This document shows positions 54,549 through 63,256 of a stretch of 64,000 nt of DNA, piece after piece. Position numbers and translations under genes: made by a program. Every line of letters starts with the position of its first letter. Position 1 is the stretch's first letter. The stretch is from Photobacterium proteolyticum (GTDB lineage: Bacteria; Pseudomonadota; Gammaproteobacteria; Enterobacterales; Vibrionaceae), in NCBI RefSeq assembly GCF_001939735.1, contig NZ_MJIL01000075.1, forward strand, positions 1 through 64,000. Direction: 5' to 3'. The notes beneath the pieces were generated by a model. The model saw nothing but the letters and a program-made list of their open reading frames with translations. It did not search any database and was not told the origin of the DNA.

Positions 54549-55601
54549 ATGGATAATAAACACTTGGTTGACTTACTAGGCACTGAGCTGCCACTCATTC
54601 AGGCCCCCATGGCCGGAGTACAAGACAGCGCGCTGACTATTGCAGTCAGTAAAGCAGGCGGACTGGGATCACTGCCCTGTGGCATGCTCGGCATTGATGA
54701 CATCGTTAATGAAATCACCGAGATCAAACGCGCGACCAGTAAACCTTACAACCTCAACTTCTTCTGCCATTCTCTGCCGGACTTCGATACTAGCCGCCAG
54801 TCGCAATGGCAGACCCTTCTTAAGCCCTACTTTTCAGAGTTGGGCATGAATTGCCTGAGCTCTCCCCAGGGAGCGACAAGGGTGCCGTTTAACCATAACA
54901 TTGCCGATGTCATCGAGCCCTTCCAACCCGAAATAATCAGTTTTCATTTCGGCCTACCCGGTGATGACTTGCTCTCCCGAGTAAAAAGCTGGAGCTCGAA
55001 GATCTTATCTTCAGCCACTACTGTTCATGAAGCTCAGTGGCTAGAATCCAGAGGAGTCGATGGCATAATAGCCCAAGGTTTTGAGGCCGGTGGACACAGG
55101 GGGATGTTCCTGACCGATGACCTATCGACGCAAGTCGGCACCTTAGCGCTGGTTTCGCAGATTGCTAATACTGTCCGTGTACCTGTCATTGCCGCAGGAG
55201 GAATCGCTGACAATAAAAGTGTTCAGGCAGCGCTTACCCTTGGTGCCACAGCCGTTCAGGTTGGTACTGCCTACTTATTGTGCGATGAAGCCAAAACCAG
55301 CCAACTGCACCGGACAGCGTTAAAAGATTCCCACGTGCGACCAACAGCCGTGACCAACCTTTTTACCGGCAGACCTGCTCGCGGTATCGTCAATCGTGTC
55401 ATGAAGAAGCTGGGTGCGATGAATACGACTGCCCCTGCTTTTCCCTATGCCTCGATAGAGATGGCCCAACTGCGAAAATTAGCTGAAGGCCGAGGGATAG
55501 ATGATTTCTCCCCGCTATGGAGCGGTCAAAATACAACGGGCTGCAAAGAAATTTCAGCATCAGAGCTGACCCGACAGTTGATGTCGGGCATTACTGTATA
55601 A
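54549..55601 (+). CDS. Nitronate monooxygenase / 2-nitropropane-dioxygenase-like flavoenzyme
   Basis: The 350-residue TIM-barrel protein has an N-terminal PLIQAPMAGVQDSALTIAVS, then SFHFGLP, IIAQGFEAGGHRGMF (FMN phosphate and catalytic-histidine region), PVIAAGGIADNKSVQAALTL and GATAVQVGTAYLLCDEA. These are the standard FMN-binding elements of class I nitronate monooxygenases. The family oxidises alkyl nitronates, such as propionate-3-nitronate, to carbonyls and nitrite. It neighbours a TetR/old-yellow-enzyme pair, so the genes may together treat nitro or electrophilic compounds (inference). Confidence 0.93.
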   Translation: MDNKHLVDLLGTELPLIQAPMAGVQDSALTIAVSKAGGLGSLPCGMLGIDDIVNEITEIKRATSKPYNLNFFCHSLPDFDTSRQSQWQTLLKPYFSELGMNCLSSPQGATRVPFNHNIADVIEPFQPEIISFHFGLPGDDLLSRVKSWSSKILSSATTVHEAQWLESRGVDGIIAQGFEAGGHRGMFLTDDLSTQVGTLALVSQIANTVRVPVIAAGGIADNKSVQAALTLGATAVQVGTAYLLCDEAKTSQLHRTALKDSHVRPTAVTNLFTGRPARGIVNRVMKKLGAMNTTAPAFPYASIEMAQLRKLAEGRGIDDFSPLWSGQNTTGCKEISASELTRQLMSGITV

Positions 55602-55627
55602 CGAGACGTTAAAGCTTTGCGCCAAAG

Positions 55628-56206
55628 CTATGAGCGAATATGCTCGAACAGCTGCTCGGCAAGGTTACGTAAGGCTCCCTCGGCAGGCTTGGTGTGAGAG
55701 AAGGTTCTGATCCCGTAGATCCCCATCACCAAAAACTGCGCCAACTGCTGATGATCGCGGTTCGAGGGGAGCTCATTATCCTGTTGCGCCTGGTGAATTT
55801 GGGCTGCAATCCCTTCTTGCCATTGCTTGAGCATTTGTGCAATGACACTCTCGACTTCATCATCCTGATCAGCAAGTTCACTCAGGGCCTTTTGCAGCAG
55901 GCAGTCTTTGATTTCTTCCCGCTCACATTCGTCGACAACGTTATCGAGATATCGCCTTAACGCTTCAAGGCTCGAGGTGCTGTCTTCAAACAAAGCCATG
56001 AATTCCGCCTGGCGATCTGAACGATACTGCTCAAGCGCTGCTAATAACAGTCCCCGCTTGTTCTCAAACGCGCAGTATATCGAGCCCGGATGCAAGCCCG
56101 TGGCTTTCTTCAGATCCTGCATGCTGGTTTTGCTATAGCCCTTGGCAATAAATGCAGCCATTGCAGCTCTTAATACATGTTGGCGATCAAACTCAGCACT
56201 TCTCAT
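55628..56206 (-). CDS. TetR-family repressor
   Basis: The protein has 192 residues from the ATG at 56206. The N-terminal helix-turn-helix is HVLRAAMAAFIAKGYSKTSM and DLKKATGLHPGSIYCAFENK. The C-terminal ligand domain (about 60-190) has cysteines at CEREEIKDC that could sense electrophiles, as NemR does by cysteine chemistry, although the positions may differ. It is divergent from an old-yellow-enzyme gene with three operator-like dyads between them. This is the nemRA-type layout, so it probably represses that gene and itself. Confidence 0.92.
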   Translation of the reverse strand: MRSAEFDRQHVLRAAMAAFIAKGYSKTSMQDLKKATGLHPGSIYCAFENKRGLLLAALEQYRSDRQAEFMALFEDSTSSLEALRRYLDNVVDECEREEIKDCLLQKALSELADQDDEVESVIAQMLKQWQEGIAAQIHQAQQDNELPSNRDHQQLAQFLVMGIYGIRTFSHTKPAEGALRNLAEQLFEHIRS

Positions 56207-56251
56207 AGACAACTCTTTCAATAACCCTATACCCAGTGATTCTAATCAATA

Positions 56252-56318
56252 TTGAGCAATCATTCAAAAAACATCTTGAATGATCGTTCAAAAAGGTCTA
56301 ATTTGAATGTGTATTCAA
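56252..56318. promoter_or_regulatory. Three 16-bp dyads, likely TetR operators
   Basis: TTGAgcaATcATTCAA (56252-56267), TTGAATGATCGTTCAA (56276-56291) and TTGAATGTGTATTCAA (56303-56318) share TTGAAT-n4-ATTCAA. Their centres are 24 and 27 bp apart. They fill the space between tetR and the flavoenzyme gene, where a repressor could cover both promoters. Confidence 0.75.
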
Positions 56319-56334
56319 GAATAAGGCTAAAGAC

Positions 56335-57378
56335 ATGACGGAAAATCTATTTCAACCATATGTACTGAACGACACGCTAACCCTTGAAAACCGTATTCTT
56401 ATGGCACCGCTAACACGGTGTATGGCAGACGATGATTTAGTACCAACCCAGGCAATGGCTGACTATTACGCACGTAGAGCTGATACCGGGTTAATTATCT
56501 CCGAAGCGACAATCATTCGCCCCGACGGTCAGGGATACCCAAATACCCCGGGTATTTTCTCGGAAGAGCAGATTGCTGGCTGGCAAAACGTCACAAGCGC
56601 AGTCCATGCAAAAGGCGGAAAGATTTTCGCTCAGCTTTGGCATACAGGTCGTGTTGCACATCCTCATTTCTTTGGTGGCGAATACGTACTGGCACCTTCC
56701 GCCAAGAAAGTCGAAGGCAGCGTACCTCGCATGCGTGAGCTGACTTATACCGTACCAAAACCGGCAACAACGGAAGAAATCGACCAACTTGTTGCTGATT
56801 ATGCCCAGGCAGCCGCTAACGCTATCGAGGCTGGCTTTGACGGGGTAGAGATTCACGGTGCCAATGGCTACCTGATCGATCAATTTCTTCATTACAGCAG
56901 TAACGATCGTGAAGATGAGTTTGGCGGTACGCCGGAAAATATGGCGCGCTTCCCGCTTGCTGTTGTCGATGCCATCTCCCAGCAAATTGGTGCAGATCGC
57001 ACAGCGTTACGAGTATCACCGGGCGCCTACTTCAATATCGAAGGTGACGAACGTGATCGTCAGGTCTCTGATTACCTTCTTGCAGAATTGGAACAGCGTG
57101 AGCTGGCCTTCCTTCATATCGGCATTTTCGATGACAGTATGGAATTTGACTACCTGGGCGGTACCGCATCCAGCTACGTACGTAAACAGTACTCAAAAAC
57201 CCTGGTTGGTGTAGGTAGCTATAGCGCCGAAACAGGCAGCGAGGCGATTAATGATAATAAATTCGACCTGCTGGCTATTGGCCGACCACTGATTGCCAAC
57301 CCAGACTATGTCGAGAAAGTGAAAAAAGGCCAGGCTCTGGTTGACTACTCCGACGAAATGCTTGCCGAGCTGGTATAA
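56335..57378 (+). CDS. Old yellow enzyme family alkene reductase (N-ethylmaleimide reductase type)
   Basis: The 347-residue FMN TIM barrel has the N-terminal LFQPYVLNDTLTLENRILMA, the LTRCMAD loop, FAQLWHTGRVAHP, then the substrate-binding His-Asn pair in VEIHGANGYLIDQFLHYSSN. Also present are the conserved NDREDEFGGTPENMARFPL and RVSPGAYFN. These enzymes reduce activated alkenes, N-ethylmaleimide, nitro-esters and glyoxal-type electrophiles with NAD(P)H. Control by the divergent TetR protein is indicated by the dyads in front of the gene. Confidence 0.95.
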   Translation: MTENLFQPYVLNDTLTLENRILMAPLTRCMADDDLVPTQAMADYYARRADTGLIISEATIIRPDGQGYPNTPGIFSEEQIAGWQNVTSAVHAKGGKIFAQLWHTGRVAHPHFFGGEYVLAPSAKKVEGSVPRMRELTYTVPKPATTEEIDQLVADYAQAAANAIEAGFDGVEIHGANGYLIDQFLHYSSNDREDEFGGTPENMARFPLAVVDAISQQIGADRTALRVSPGAYFNIEGDERDRQVSDYLLAELEQRELAFLHIGIFDDSMEFDYLGGTASSYVRKQYSKTLVGVGSYSAETGSEAINDNKFDLLAIGRPLIANPDYVEKVKKGQALVDYSDEMLAELV

Positions 57379-57527
57379 CCCAACGCTTAGCCTAACTACC
57401 GGAGAGGCACCAACTTCTCCGGTCCTTCCTGCTTCACAAAAACTCAACCCGAAGCAACAACTAACGCTCTGCTATGCTTTGAAAGTGCCTTTCACTTTAG
57501 CCACATTTCTTTTGCAGGGGAGCTTTC

Positions 57528-57977
57528 ATGGAACAATCACCCGATAAAATCATGACCCGGCTAGCTTATTTCGGGCTATTGCCGTTTATCATCAGTTTGA
57601 TTTGTATCTGGGCAGATAAAACCATGTTTGGCCTGAGTGCCCAAAAGGTGTTTATAGCCTACAGCGCCGTCATTCTGAGTTTTCTTGCCGGGATCCTCTG
57701 GGGAAATGCCATCGATCACATCAAACATAAACTCAGTCGCAACGCGCTGATCCTCAGTATTCTATTTTCGCTGATTGCCTGGGGCGTACTGCTTCACTCT
57801 CCGGAAAGCTATGTAATGTCTATTTTGGTACTGCTGTTTGGCTTTGTCGCCGTTTGGTTTGCCGAAATGAAGATTCGTCAAGTAGAAAAAGAAGGAAGAC
57901 CAGAAGGATACCAGCCGATGCGTAACCGCCTGACTGGCATTGTCGCCGTGTTGCATTTGGTGGCAATGGCTAGCTGA
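57528..57977 (+). CDS. DUF3429 inner-membrane protein
   Basis: The 149-residue protein has four or five hydrophobic helices: LAYFGLLPFIISLICIW, VFIAYSAVILSFLAGILWG, LILSILFSLIAWGVLL and MSILVLLFGFVAVWF. These and the R-L-x-Y-x-G-L-x-P and F-L-A-G-I-x-W-G motifs fit DUF3429. AGGGGAG precedes the start. The function of the family is unknown. It lies 149 bp after the alkene-reductase gene and ends at a clear terminator. Confidence 0.88.
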   Translation: MEQSPDKIMTRLAYFGLLPFIISLICIWADKTMFGLSAQKVFIAYSAVILSFLAGILWGNAIDHIKHKLSRNALILSILFSLIAWGVLLHSPESYVMSILVLLFGFVAVWFAEMKIRQVEKEGRPEGYQPMRNRLTGIVAVLHLVAMAS

Positions 57978-57996
57978 ATCGACAGGTTAGAAAGGT

Positions 57997-58021
57997 AGGT
58001 TTGCGCCTATCGCGCAAACCT
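57997..58021. terminator. Terminator between convergent genes
   Basis: AGGTTTGCGC / GCGCAAACCT with a CTATC loop, followed by TTATT, between the DUF3429 gene and the leftward unknown gene. Confidence 0.85.
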
Positions 58022-58041
58022 TTATTGGTGGATATTTACTA

Positions 58042-58542
58042 TTAGCTATCGATATCGGAGATCCGCTTGAAACGAATCACTTCCAACGTTTGAGGATGAA
58101 TAACATGGACTTCGTTCGGCATATAGTCCTTCACCACAATATGACCGCTTTTCGGCAGCACGTTCTTTGCCGAACCGACCACATGATGCGCCTTGAAGGC
58201 TTGACCAGTAATGTTCAGCATACCGGTTAACGCGCCTTCTGTGTCATCGTTGGCATTAGGGTTAACCGACAGAATAAACCCACCCATCTCGTTGACCTTC
58301 AAGATAAAGTGATAGTTTTTGCTGCTGTACCCCTCCCAGGTTCCCACTGGCATTGGGATATCTGCCAAATTGGAGTAGTGCTGGTATAAGTTTCTATGCT
58401 CTTCACTTTCAGGCTGGTACTTGGAAGCCAAAAATTTATACTTGGGCTCATCATGATCTGGCTCCGGTGCACTTTGGAGGATAAAGAAGCCAGCAACACC
58501 CATCAGTACGATAGCGATAAAAAATTGAATAAAACGAATCAC
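58042..58542 (-). CDS. Membrane-anchored protein of unknown function
   Basis: The 166-residue protein has an N-terminal helix (FIQFFIAIVLMGVAGFFIL) and a soluble part of about 145 residues that would lie in the periplasm. It contains MPVGTWEGYSSKNYHFILKV and GHIVVKDYMPNEVHVIHPQT, suggesting a small beta-rich fold. I do not recognise the family. It stands alone, convergent with the DUF3429 gene and divergent from nosR. Confidence 0.6.
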   Translation of the reverse strand: MIRFIQFFIAIVLMGVAGFFILQSAPEPDHDEPKYKFLASKYQPESEEHRNLYQHYSNLADIPMPVGTWEGYSSKNYHFILKVNEMGGFILSVNPNANDDTEGALTGMLNITGQAFKAHHVVGSAKNVLPKSGHIVVKDYMPNEVHVIHPQTLEVIRFKRISDIDS

Positions 58543-58905
58543 CGCAGTTCCTTTTGATACCCGCTCAATACAACCATTCGTGGATCATCATCCACAACAA
58601 CAGTACAGGTATTATTTCGGTTAAATGATAAATCTCTTGAGCCAGAAAATGAAAAAATGTTTCACAGCTAACTTCATAACGCCGACATAGAGTGCCACAT
58701 CGTTACAGTTGAAGTGTATATGCAACTCAAATTCAATAACAAAACAATGTGTCGTGCATCACTAATTTCTATAAAAAATAAGCGCTTCCATCTGCGTTTT
58801 CTATCCTTAAAAAACTAGAACAATAGTCCAGTTACCGAGGAACTCAATTCCTTAAGTAATAAAGTTCTCAATTCGAGAAGATAAATGTTACAACATGTGA
58901 ATAAA
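58543..58905. other. Upstream region of the nos operon
   Basis: 363 bp between a leftward unknown gene and the FNR-like site, AT-rich, with no gene seen. It should contain the promoter of the leftward gene. Confidence 0.45.
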
Positions 58906-58919
58906 TTGATCTTAATCAT
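58906..58919. promoter_or_regulatory. FNR/ANR-type box
   Basis: TTGATCTTAATCAT matches the FNR consensus TTGAT-N4-ATCAA with one mismatch, 78 bp before the nosR start. It is the expected site for anaerobic activation of nitrous-oxide reduction; NnrR/DNR proteins recognise almost the same sequence. Confidence 0.75.
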
Positions 58920-58996
58920 GAATACAGCTCAAAAGGTACATTTAAAATACCACATTAAAGATAACCACTTGGGTAACACAGCCCGGGAGTTCGTTG

Positions 58997-61129
58997 GTGA
59001 AAACAATCAATCTAATAATTACCGCGATATTACGTGTACTCTTGCTCTGTTCACTCTTCCTCGGAGGGATCGCACCGGCGCATGCACTGTTTGTAAGCCC
59101 GCCCAAGGATCCACTCCCACTTATCAAAGAAACCTTTCCAACCGCTACCCGTATTGAAGACAAGCAGGGAGAGCCCCCGGTATGGCAGGTCTACCGCAAT
59201 GATGATGTTTTAGGTTATGCCTTTGAAACCAATGATATAGCAGAAATACCAGCCTACTCCGGTGAACCGGTCAACATGCTGGTAGCCATCGACCCCAATG
59301 GGAATTACCTGACAGCCAAGGTACTCGAGCATCACGAACCAATCATCCTAGCCGGTATCCCTGAGCAAAAACTATGGCGTTTTGCCGACCAGTACACTGG
59401 ACTATCGGTCAAAGACAGAATCAAAGTTGGCGGTAACGAAAATCAGGGCTATGTCGCGGTTGATGGCCTGTCTGGCGCAACTGTAACTGTGATGGTGATG
59501 AATGTGGCCATCACCAAGGCCGCAACAAAAGTGGCTCAGTCTCTGGGCATTGTTAAGAAAGAACAAGGCATCATTCAACCCCCCTCCACCATACACCAGG
59601 ATCAGTTTGAAAAAGCGAATTGGCTCCAACTAACCGGTGATGGTTCCATCCGTAAACTCTACCTCACTAACGAAAAAATCGACGAGGCCTTTGTCGGCAC
59701 CGATGCCGAGCATATTGATAATGCCCCTGCAGATGAAAAGCAGGACATGTTTGCCGAAATCTACTACGCACTGGCCGATGTACCGACCATCGGCCGCAAC
59801 CTATTCGGTGATGCCGACTTCGATTGGTTAACCTCTTCCCTAAAACCCGGAGAGCATTTAGTCGCCGTACTGGGCAACGGCTATTCGTTCAAAGGCTCAG
59901 GTTATGTACGAGGCGGGATATTCGATCGCATTCAAATCCACCAGGGCGAGAATGAAGTTTCATTTCGCGATCTCGACCACAATCGAGTTACCGATCTCTA
60001 TATCGACGGTGCGCCGTCATTCCAGGAAATGTCAGTCTTCAGGGTACAGGCGCACCATGAGCTTGATCCCGGTGCCAGCTGGCAGCTTGAGCTACTGGTC
60101 AGACGCCAGACTGGTCCGATCGACAGCATTTTTACCAGCTTCAAGGGCAGCTACGACATGTTGGAAAAATATGTCGACACTCCACCAGCTATTGTTCCCG
60201 AACCAGAGCTGTCACTCACCCAGCAGGTATGGAAAGAGCGCCAGGTCGAGGTGGTTATCCTGCTCGCGTTGCTAGGCGTACTGCTGCTTATCTTGTTCTT
60301 CCAGGACATACTGGTACGCCACCCAACCTTTGTGCATAACCTTCGTCATGGCTTCCTGGCTATCACCGTGGTATTTATTGGCTGGGCATGGAGCGGGCAG
60401 CTATCAGTCGTGAATGTGTTCACCTTCCTGCAGGCGCTTATGAGTGATTTTTCATGGGATCTCTTCCTGCTTGATCCGATTATTTTCACCCTGTGGTGTG
60501 CAGCAGCCGTTACTGTTCTGCTGTGGGGTCGTGCAGTGTATTGTGGCTGGCTGTGCCCATTCGGGGCACTTCAGGAACTGGTCAATCAATTCGCCCGTCA
60601 CTTCAGAATTCCTCAATTTGAACTACCTTACGCAGTTCATGAGCGCTTGTGGGCAATCAAATACCTGATCCTGCTGGTTCTGTTCGGTATCTCTCTCGAC
60701 TCTCTGGCACTTGCCGAGCAATTCGCTGAAATCGAGCCGTTCAAGACAACCTTCTTGCTAAAATTCGACCGGGAATGGCCATTCATTGCCTGGGCTGCAT
60801 TTCTGATCCTAATTAACCTGATTAATCGCAAGCCCTTCTGTCGCTACCTATGCCCACTGGGTGCCGCCTTATCGGTTCCCAGCGGTATGCGCCTGTTCAG
60901 CTGGCTGAAACGTCGCCCTGACTGCGGTACGCCCTGTAAGACCTGTGCCAAGGAATGCGAAATTCAGGCTATTCAGCCTGATGGGGAGATCAATATGCGC
61001 GAATGCCATTATTGCCTCGATTGCCAAATAACCTATTACAACGAAGAAAAATGCCCGCCGCTTAAGAAGCTGGCGCGCAAAAAACGCCGTAGCACTGAAC
61101 TGGATATTCCCGTCACTGTTACCGACTAG
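58997..61129 (+). CDS. nosR: NosR, membrane flavo-iron-sulfur protein for nitrous oxide respiration
   Basis: The 710-residue protein starts with GTG at 58997 (or TTG at 58994); GGGAG lies 8 bases upstream. It has a signal/membrane segment (about 5-30), a periplasmic FMN-binding domain (about 80-200) with DGLSGATVTVMVM that carries the covalently bound FMN threonine, six membrane helices (about 410-620) and a cytoplasmic ferredoxin-like end. Iron-sulfur motifs are GWLCPFGALQELV, CRYLCPLGAALS, CGTPCKTCAKECEIQAI and CHYCLDCQITYYNEEKCPP. NosR supplies electrons to NosZ and is needed for its maturation and expression. Confidence 0.95.
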   Translation: MKTINLIITAILRVLLLCSLFLGGIAPAHALFVSPPKDPLPLIKETFPTATRIEDKQGEPPVWQVYRNDDVLGYAFETNDIAEIPAYSGEPVNMLVAIDPNGNYLTAKVLEHHEPIILAGIPEQKLWRFADQYTGLSVKDRIKVGGNENQGYVAVDGLSGATVTVMVMNVAITKAATKVAQSLGIVKKEQGIIQPPSTIHQDQFEKANWLQLTGDGSIRKLYLTNEKIDEAFVGTDAEHIDNAPADEKQDMFAEIYYALADVPTIGRNLFGDADFDWLTSSLKPGEHLVAVLGNGYSFKGSGYVRGGIFDRIQIHQGENEVSFRDLDHNRVTDLYIDGAPSFQEMSVFRVQAHHELDPGASWQLELLVRRQTGPIDSIFTSFKGSYDMLEKYVDTPPAIVPEPELSLTQQVWKERQVEVVILLALLGVLLLILFFQDILVRHPTFVHNLRHGFLAITVVFIGWAWSGQLSVVNVFTFLQALMSDFSWDLFLLDPIIFTLWCAAAVTVLLWGRAVYCGWLCPFGALQELVNQFARHFRIPQFELPYAVHERLWAIKYLILLVLFGISLDSLALAEQFAEIEPFKTTFLLKFDREWPFIAWAAFLILINLINRKPFCRYLCPLGAALSVPSGMRLFSWLKRRPDCGTPCKTCAKECEIQAIQPDGEINMRECHYCLDCQITYYNEEKCPPLKKLARKKRRSTELDIPVTVTD

Positions 61130-61257
61130 AAACACCTAGATACCGAATAAGTTCCGAGTAAAAAGGAAACACGAGTAGAAGACAATCCATCAAGTACTGA
61201 TGTCCCTACAACTATTAATAACCGTGGCGTGTAAAAAAACGGTATGGAGAGCCAACC

Positions 61258-63162
61258 ATGAGTGACAACAAGAACAATGATCTGATAGAGCAACCTCATC
61301 AAGACACATTGCCAAACGAGGAAAGGCGTAAATTTTTCGGCAAGACAGCCGCTATCGGACTAGGCGCAGCCGTTGCTCCGATGTCGGCAGCCATGTTTGC
61401 CTCAATGGCCCAGGCCAAGGCATCGGAAGCCGCAAACAGCCCGTTTATTCATCCGGGCGATCTGGATGAGTACTATGGCTTCTGGAGTGGCGGTCACTCA
61501 GGTGAGGTACGTATTCTGGGCTTACCCTCAATGCGTGAGCTAATGCGTATTCCGGTCTTTAACACTGACAGTGCTACCGGGTGGGGTCTCACCAACGAGA
61601 GTAAGCGAATCAAAGGTGACAGCGCCGATATGCTGGCCGGGGACTCCCATCACCCGCATATGAGTATGACGGACGGCCGCTATAACGGTAAATACGTTTT
61701 CATCAACGACAAAGCCAACAGTCGTGTAGCGCGTATCCGCTGTAATGTGATGAAAACGGATAAGATGCTGACTATTCCGAATGTCCAGGCTATCCACGGC
61801 CTGCGGGTACAGAAAGTACCTGAAACCAAGTACGTGATCTGTAACGGTGAGTTTGAAATCCCGATGAACAATGACGGAAAGGCGACGCTGGAAGATGTCA
61901 GCACCTACCGCTCGCTGTTTAACGTGATTGATGCCGAGAAGATGGAGGTCGCTTTCCAGGTGATGGTCGACGGCAACCTCGACAATACTGATGCCGACTA
62001 CGACGGTAAATACTTTGCCTCAACGTGTTACAACTCCGAAATGGGTATGACGCTGGGTGAGATGATCACCGCCGAGCGCGATCACGTGGTTGTTTTCAAT
62101 CTCGAACGTTGTGAAGCCGCACTCAAAGCTGGCGAGTTCAAAACCTACAACGGTAACGATGTACCGGTACTGGATGGCCGCAAGGGCTCCGAGCTTACTC
62201 GCTACATTCCGGTGCCTAAATCCCCGCACGGACTGAATACGTCCTCTGACGGCAAATACTTCGTCGCCAACGGCAAGCTATCCCCGACCGTATCGGTGAT
62301 TGCCATCAACAAACTGGACGATCTGTTCAGTGACAAGATCAAACCACGTGATGCCATCGTAGCCGAGCCTGAACTAGGCCTGGGCCCACTTCACACCGCT
62401 TTTGATAACCGTGGCAATGCCTACACCACCCTGTTTCTCGATAGCCAGATTGCAAAATGGAACGTCGAAGATGCCATCAAGGCCTACAACGGCGAAAAGG
62501 TAAACTACATTCGCCAGAAGCTGGATGTGCACTATCAGCCGGGTCACAACCATACATCTCAGGGTGAGACACGCGACGCCGACGGCAAATGGCTCATCTC
62601 TCTTTGTAAGTTCTCGAAAGACCGCTTCCTGCCTGTCGGCCCGTTACGTCCAGAAAATGATCAGCTGATCGATATCTCCGGCGACGAAATGAAACTGGTC
62701 CACGACGGACCAACCTATGCCGAACCGCATGACTGTATGATTGTTCACCGCAGCAAGGTCAAGCCACAAAAACTATGGACTCGCGATGATCCTATCTTCG
62801 CCGAGACACTGGCGATGGCCGAGAAAGACGGTGTCGATGTCATGACCCAGAACAAGGTGATCCGTGACGGCAACAAGGTACGCGTCTACATGACCTCGGT
62901 TGCACCGAACTTCGGGCTCACAGAGTTCAAGGTCAAGCTTGGCGACGAGGTCACCATGGTTGTCACCAACCTCGATATGGTTGAGGACGTCACGCACGGG
63001 TTCTGTATGACCAACCATGGTGTACAGATGGAAATCGGCCCACAGGCAACAGCTTCCATTACCTTCATCGCCAACAAGCCGGGAGTTCAATGGTACTACT
63101 GTAACTGGTTCTGTCATGCGCTACACATGGAAATGCGCGGCCGGATGCTGGTAGAAGCCTGA
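61258..63162 (+). CDS. nosZ: Nitrous-oxide reductase
   Basis: The 634-residue enzyme reduces N2O to N2 in the periplasm. It has a Tat signal ([18 protein letters not shown]). The N-terminal seven-bladed propeller holds the CuZ site with histidines such as [16 protein letters not shown] and [20 protein letters not shown] and GHNHTSQGE. The C-terminal cupredoxin holds CuA with [18 protein letters not shown]. Tat export and the long N-terminus place it in clade I (typical NosZ), which fits the nosRZDFYL operon order. GGAGAG precedes the ATG. Confidence 0.97.
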   Translation: MSDNKNNDLIEQPHQDTLPNEERRKFFGKTAAIGLGAAVAPMSAAMFASMAQAKASEAANSPFIHPGDLDEYYGFWSGGHSGEVRILGLPSMRELMRIPVFNTDSATGWGLTNESKRIKGDSADMLAGDSHHPHMSMTDGRYNGKYVFINDKANSRVARIRCNVMKTDKMLTIPNVQAIHGLRVQKVPETKYVICNGEFEIPMNNDGKATLEDVSTYRSLFNVIDAEKMEVAFQVMVDGNLDNTDADYDGKYFASTCYNSEMGMTLGEMITAERDHVVVFNLERCEAALKAGEFKTYNGNDVPVLDGRKGSELTRYIPVPKSPHGLNTSSDGKYFVANGKLSPTVSVIAINKLDDLFSDKIKPRDAIVAEPELGLGPLHTAFDNRGNAYTTLFLDSQIAKWNVEDAIKAYNGEKVNYIRQKLDVHYQPGHNHTSQGETRDADGKWLISLCKFSKDRFLPVGPLRPENDQLIDISGDEMKLVHDGPTYAEPHDCMIVHRSKVKPQKLWTRDDPIFAETLAMAEKDGVDVMTQNKVIRDGNKVRVYMTSVAPNFGLTEFKVKLGDEVTMVVTNLDMVEDVTHGFCMTNHGVQMEIGPQATASITFIANKPGVQWYYCNWFCHALHMEMRGRMLVEA

Positions 63163-63202
63163 TCGGCGAAGACGGTTAGCATCAAGGGCTAACCAAACTG
63201 AT

Positions 63203-63227
63203 AAAGTGCCGGCCAGTCCGGCACTTT
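63203..63227 (+). terminator. Hairpin between nosZ and nosD
   Basis: A 10-bp perfect stem AAAGTGCCGG / CCGGCACTTT with loop CCAGT and a short TTTAC tail. A smaller stem (GGTTAGC / GCTAACC, 63174-63194) lies just before it. Together they may protect nosZ mRNA and reduce nosD expression. Confidence 0.6.
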
Positions 63228-63256
63228 ACTCCCATCCCCAGGAAGTTAAGCTGCCG

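Noticed and set aside
58885..59157. 90-residue plus-strand frame over the nosR start
   Set aside because: It overlaps nosR in another frame and covers the FNR-like box; no start signal.
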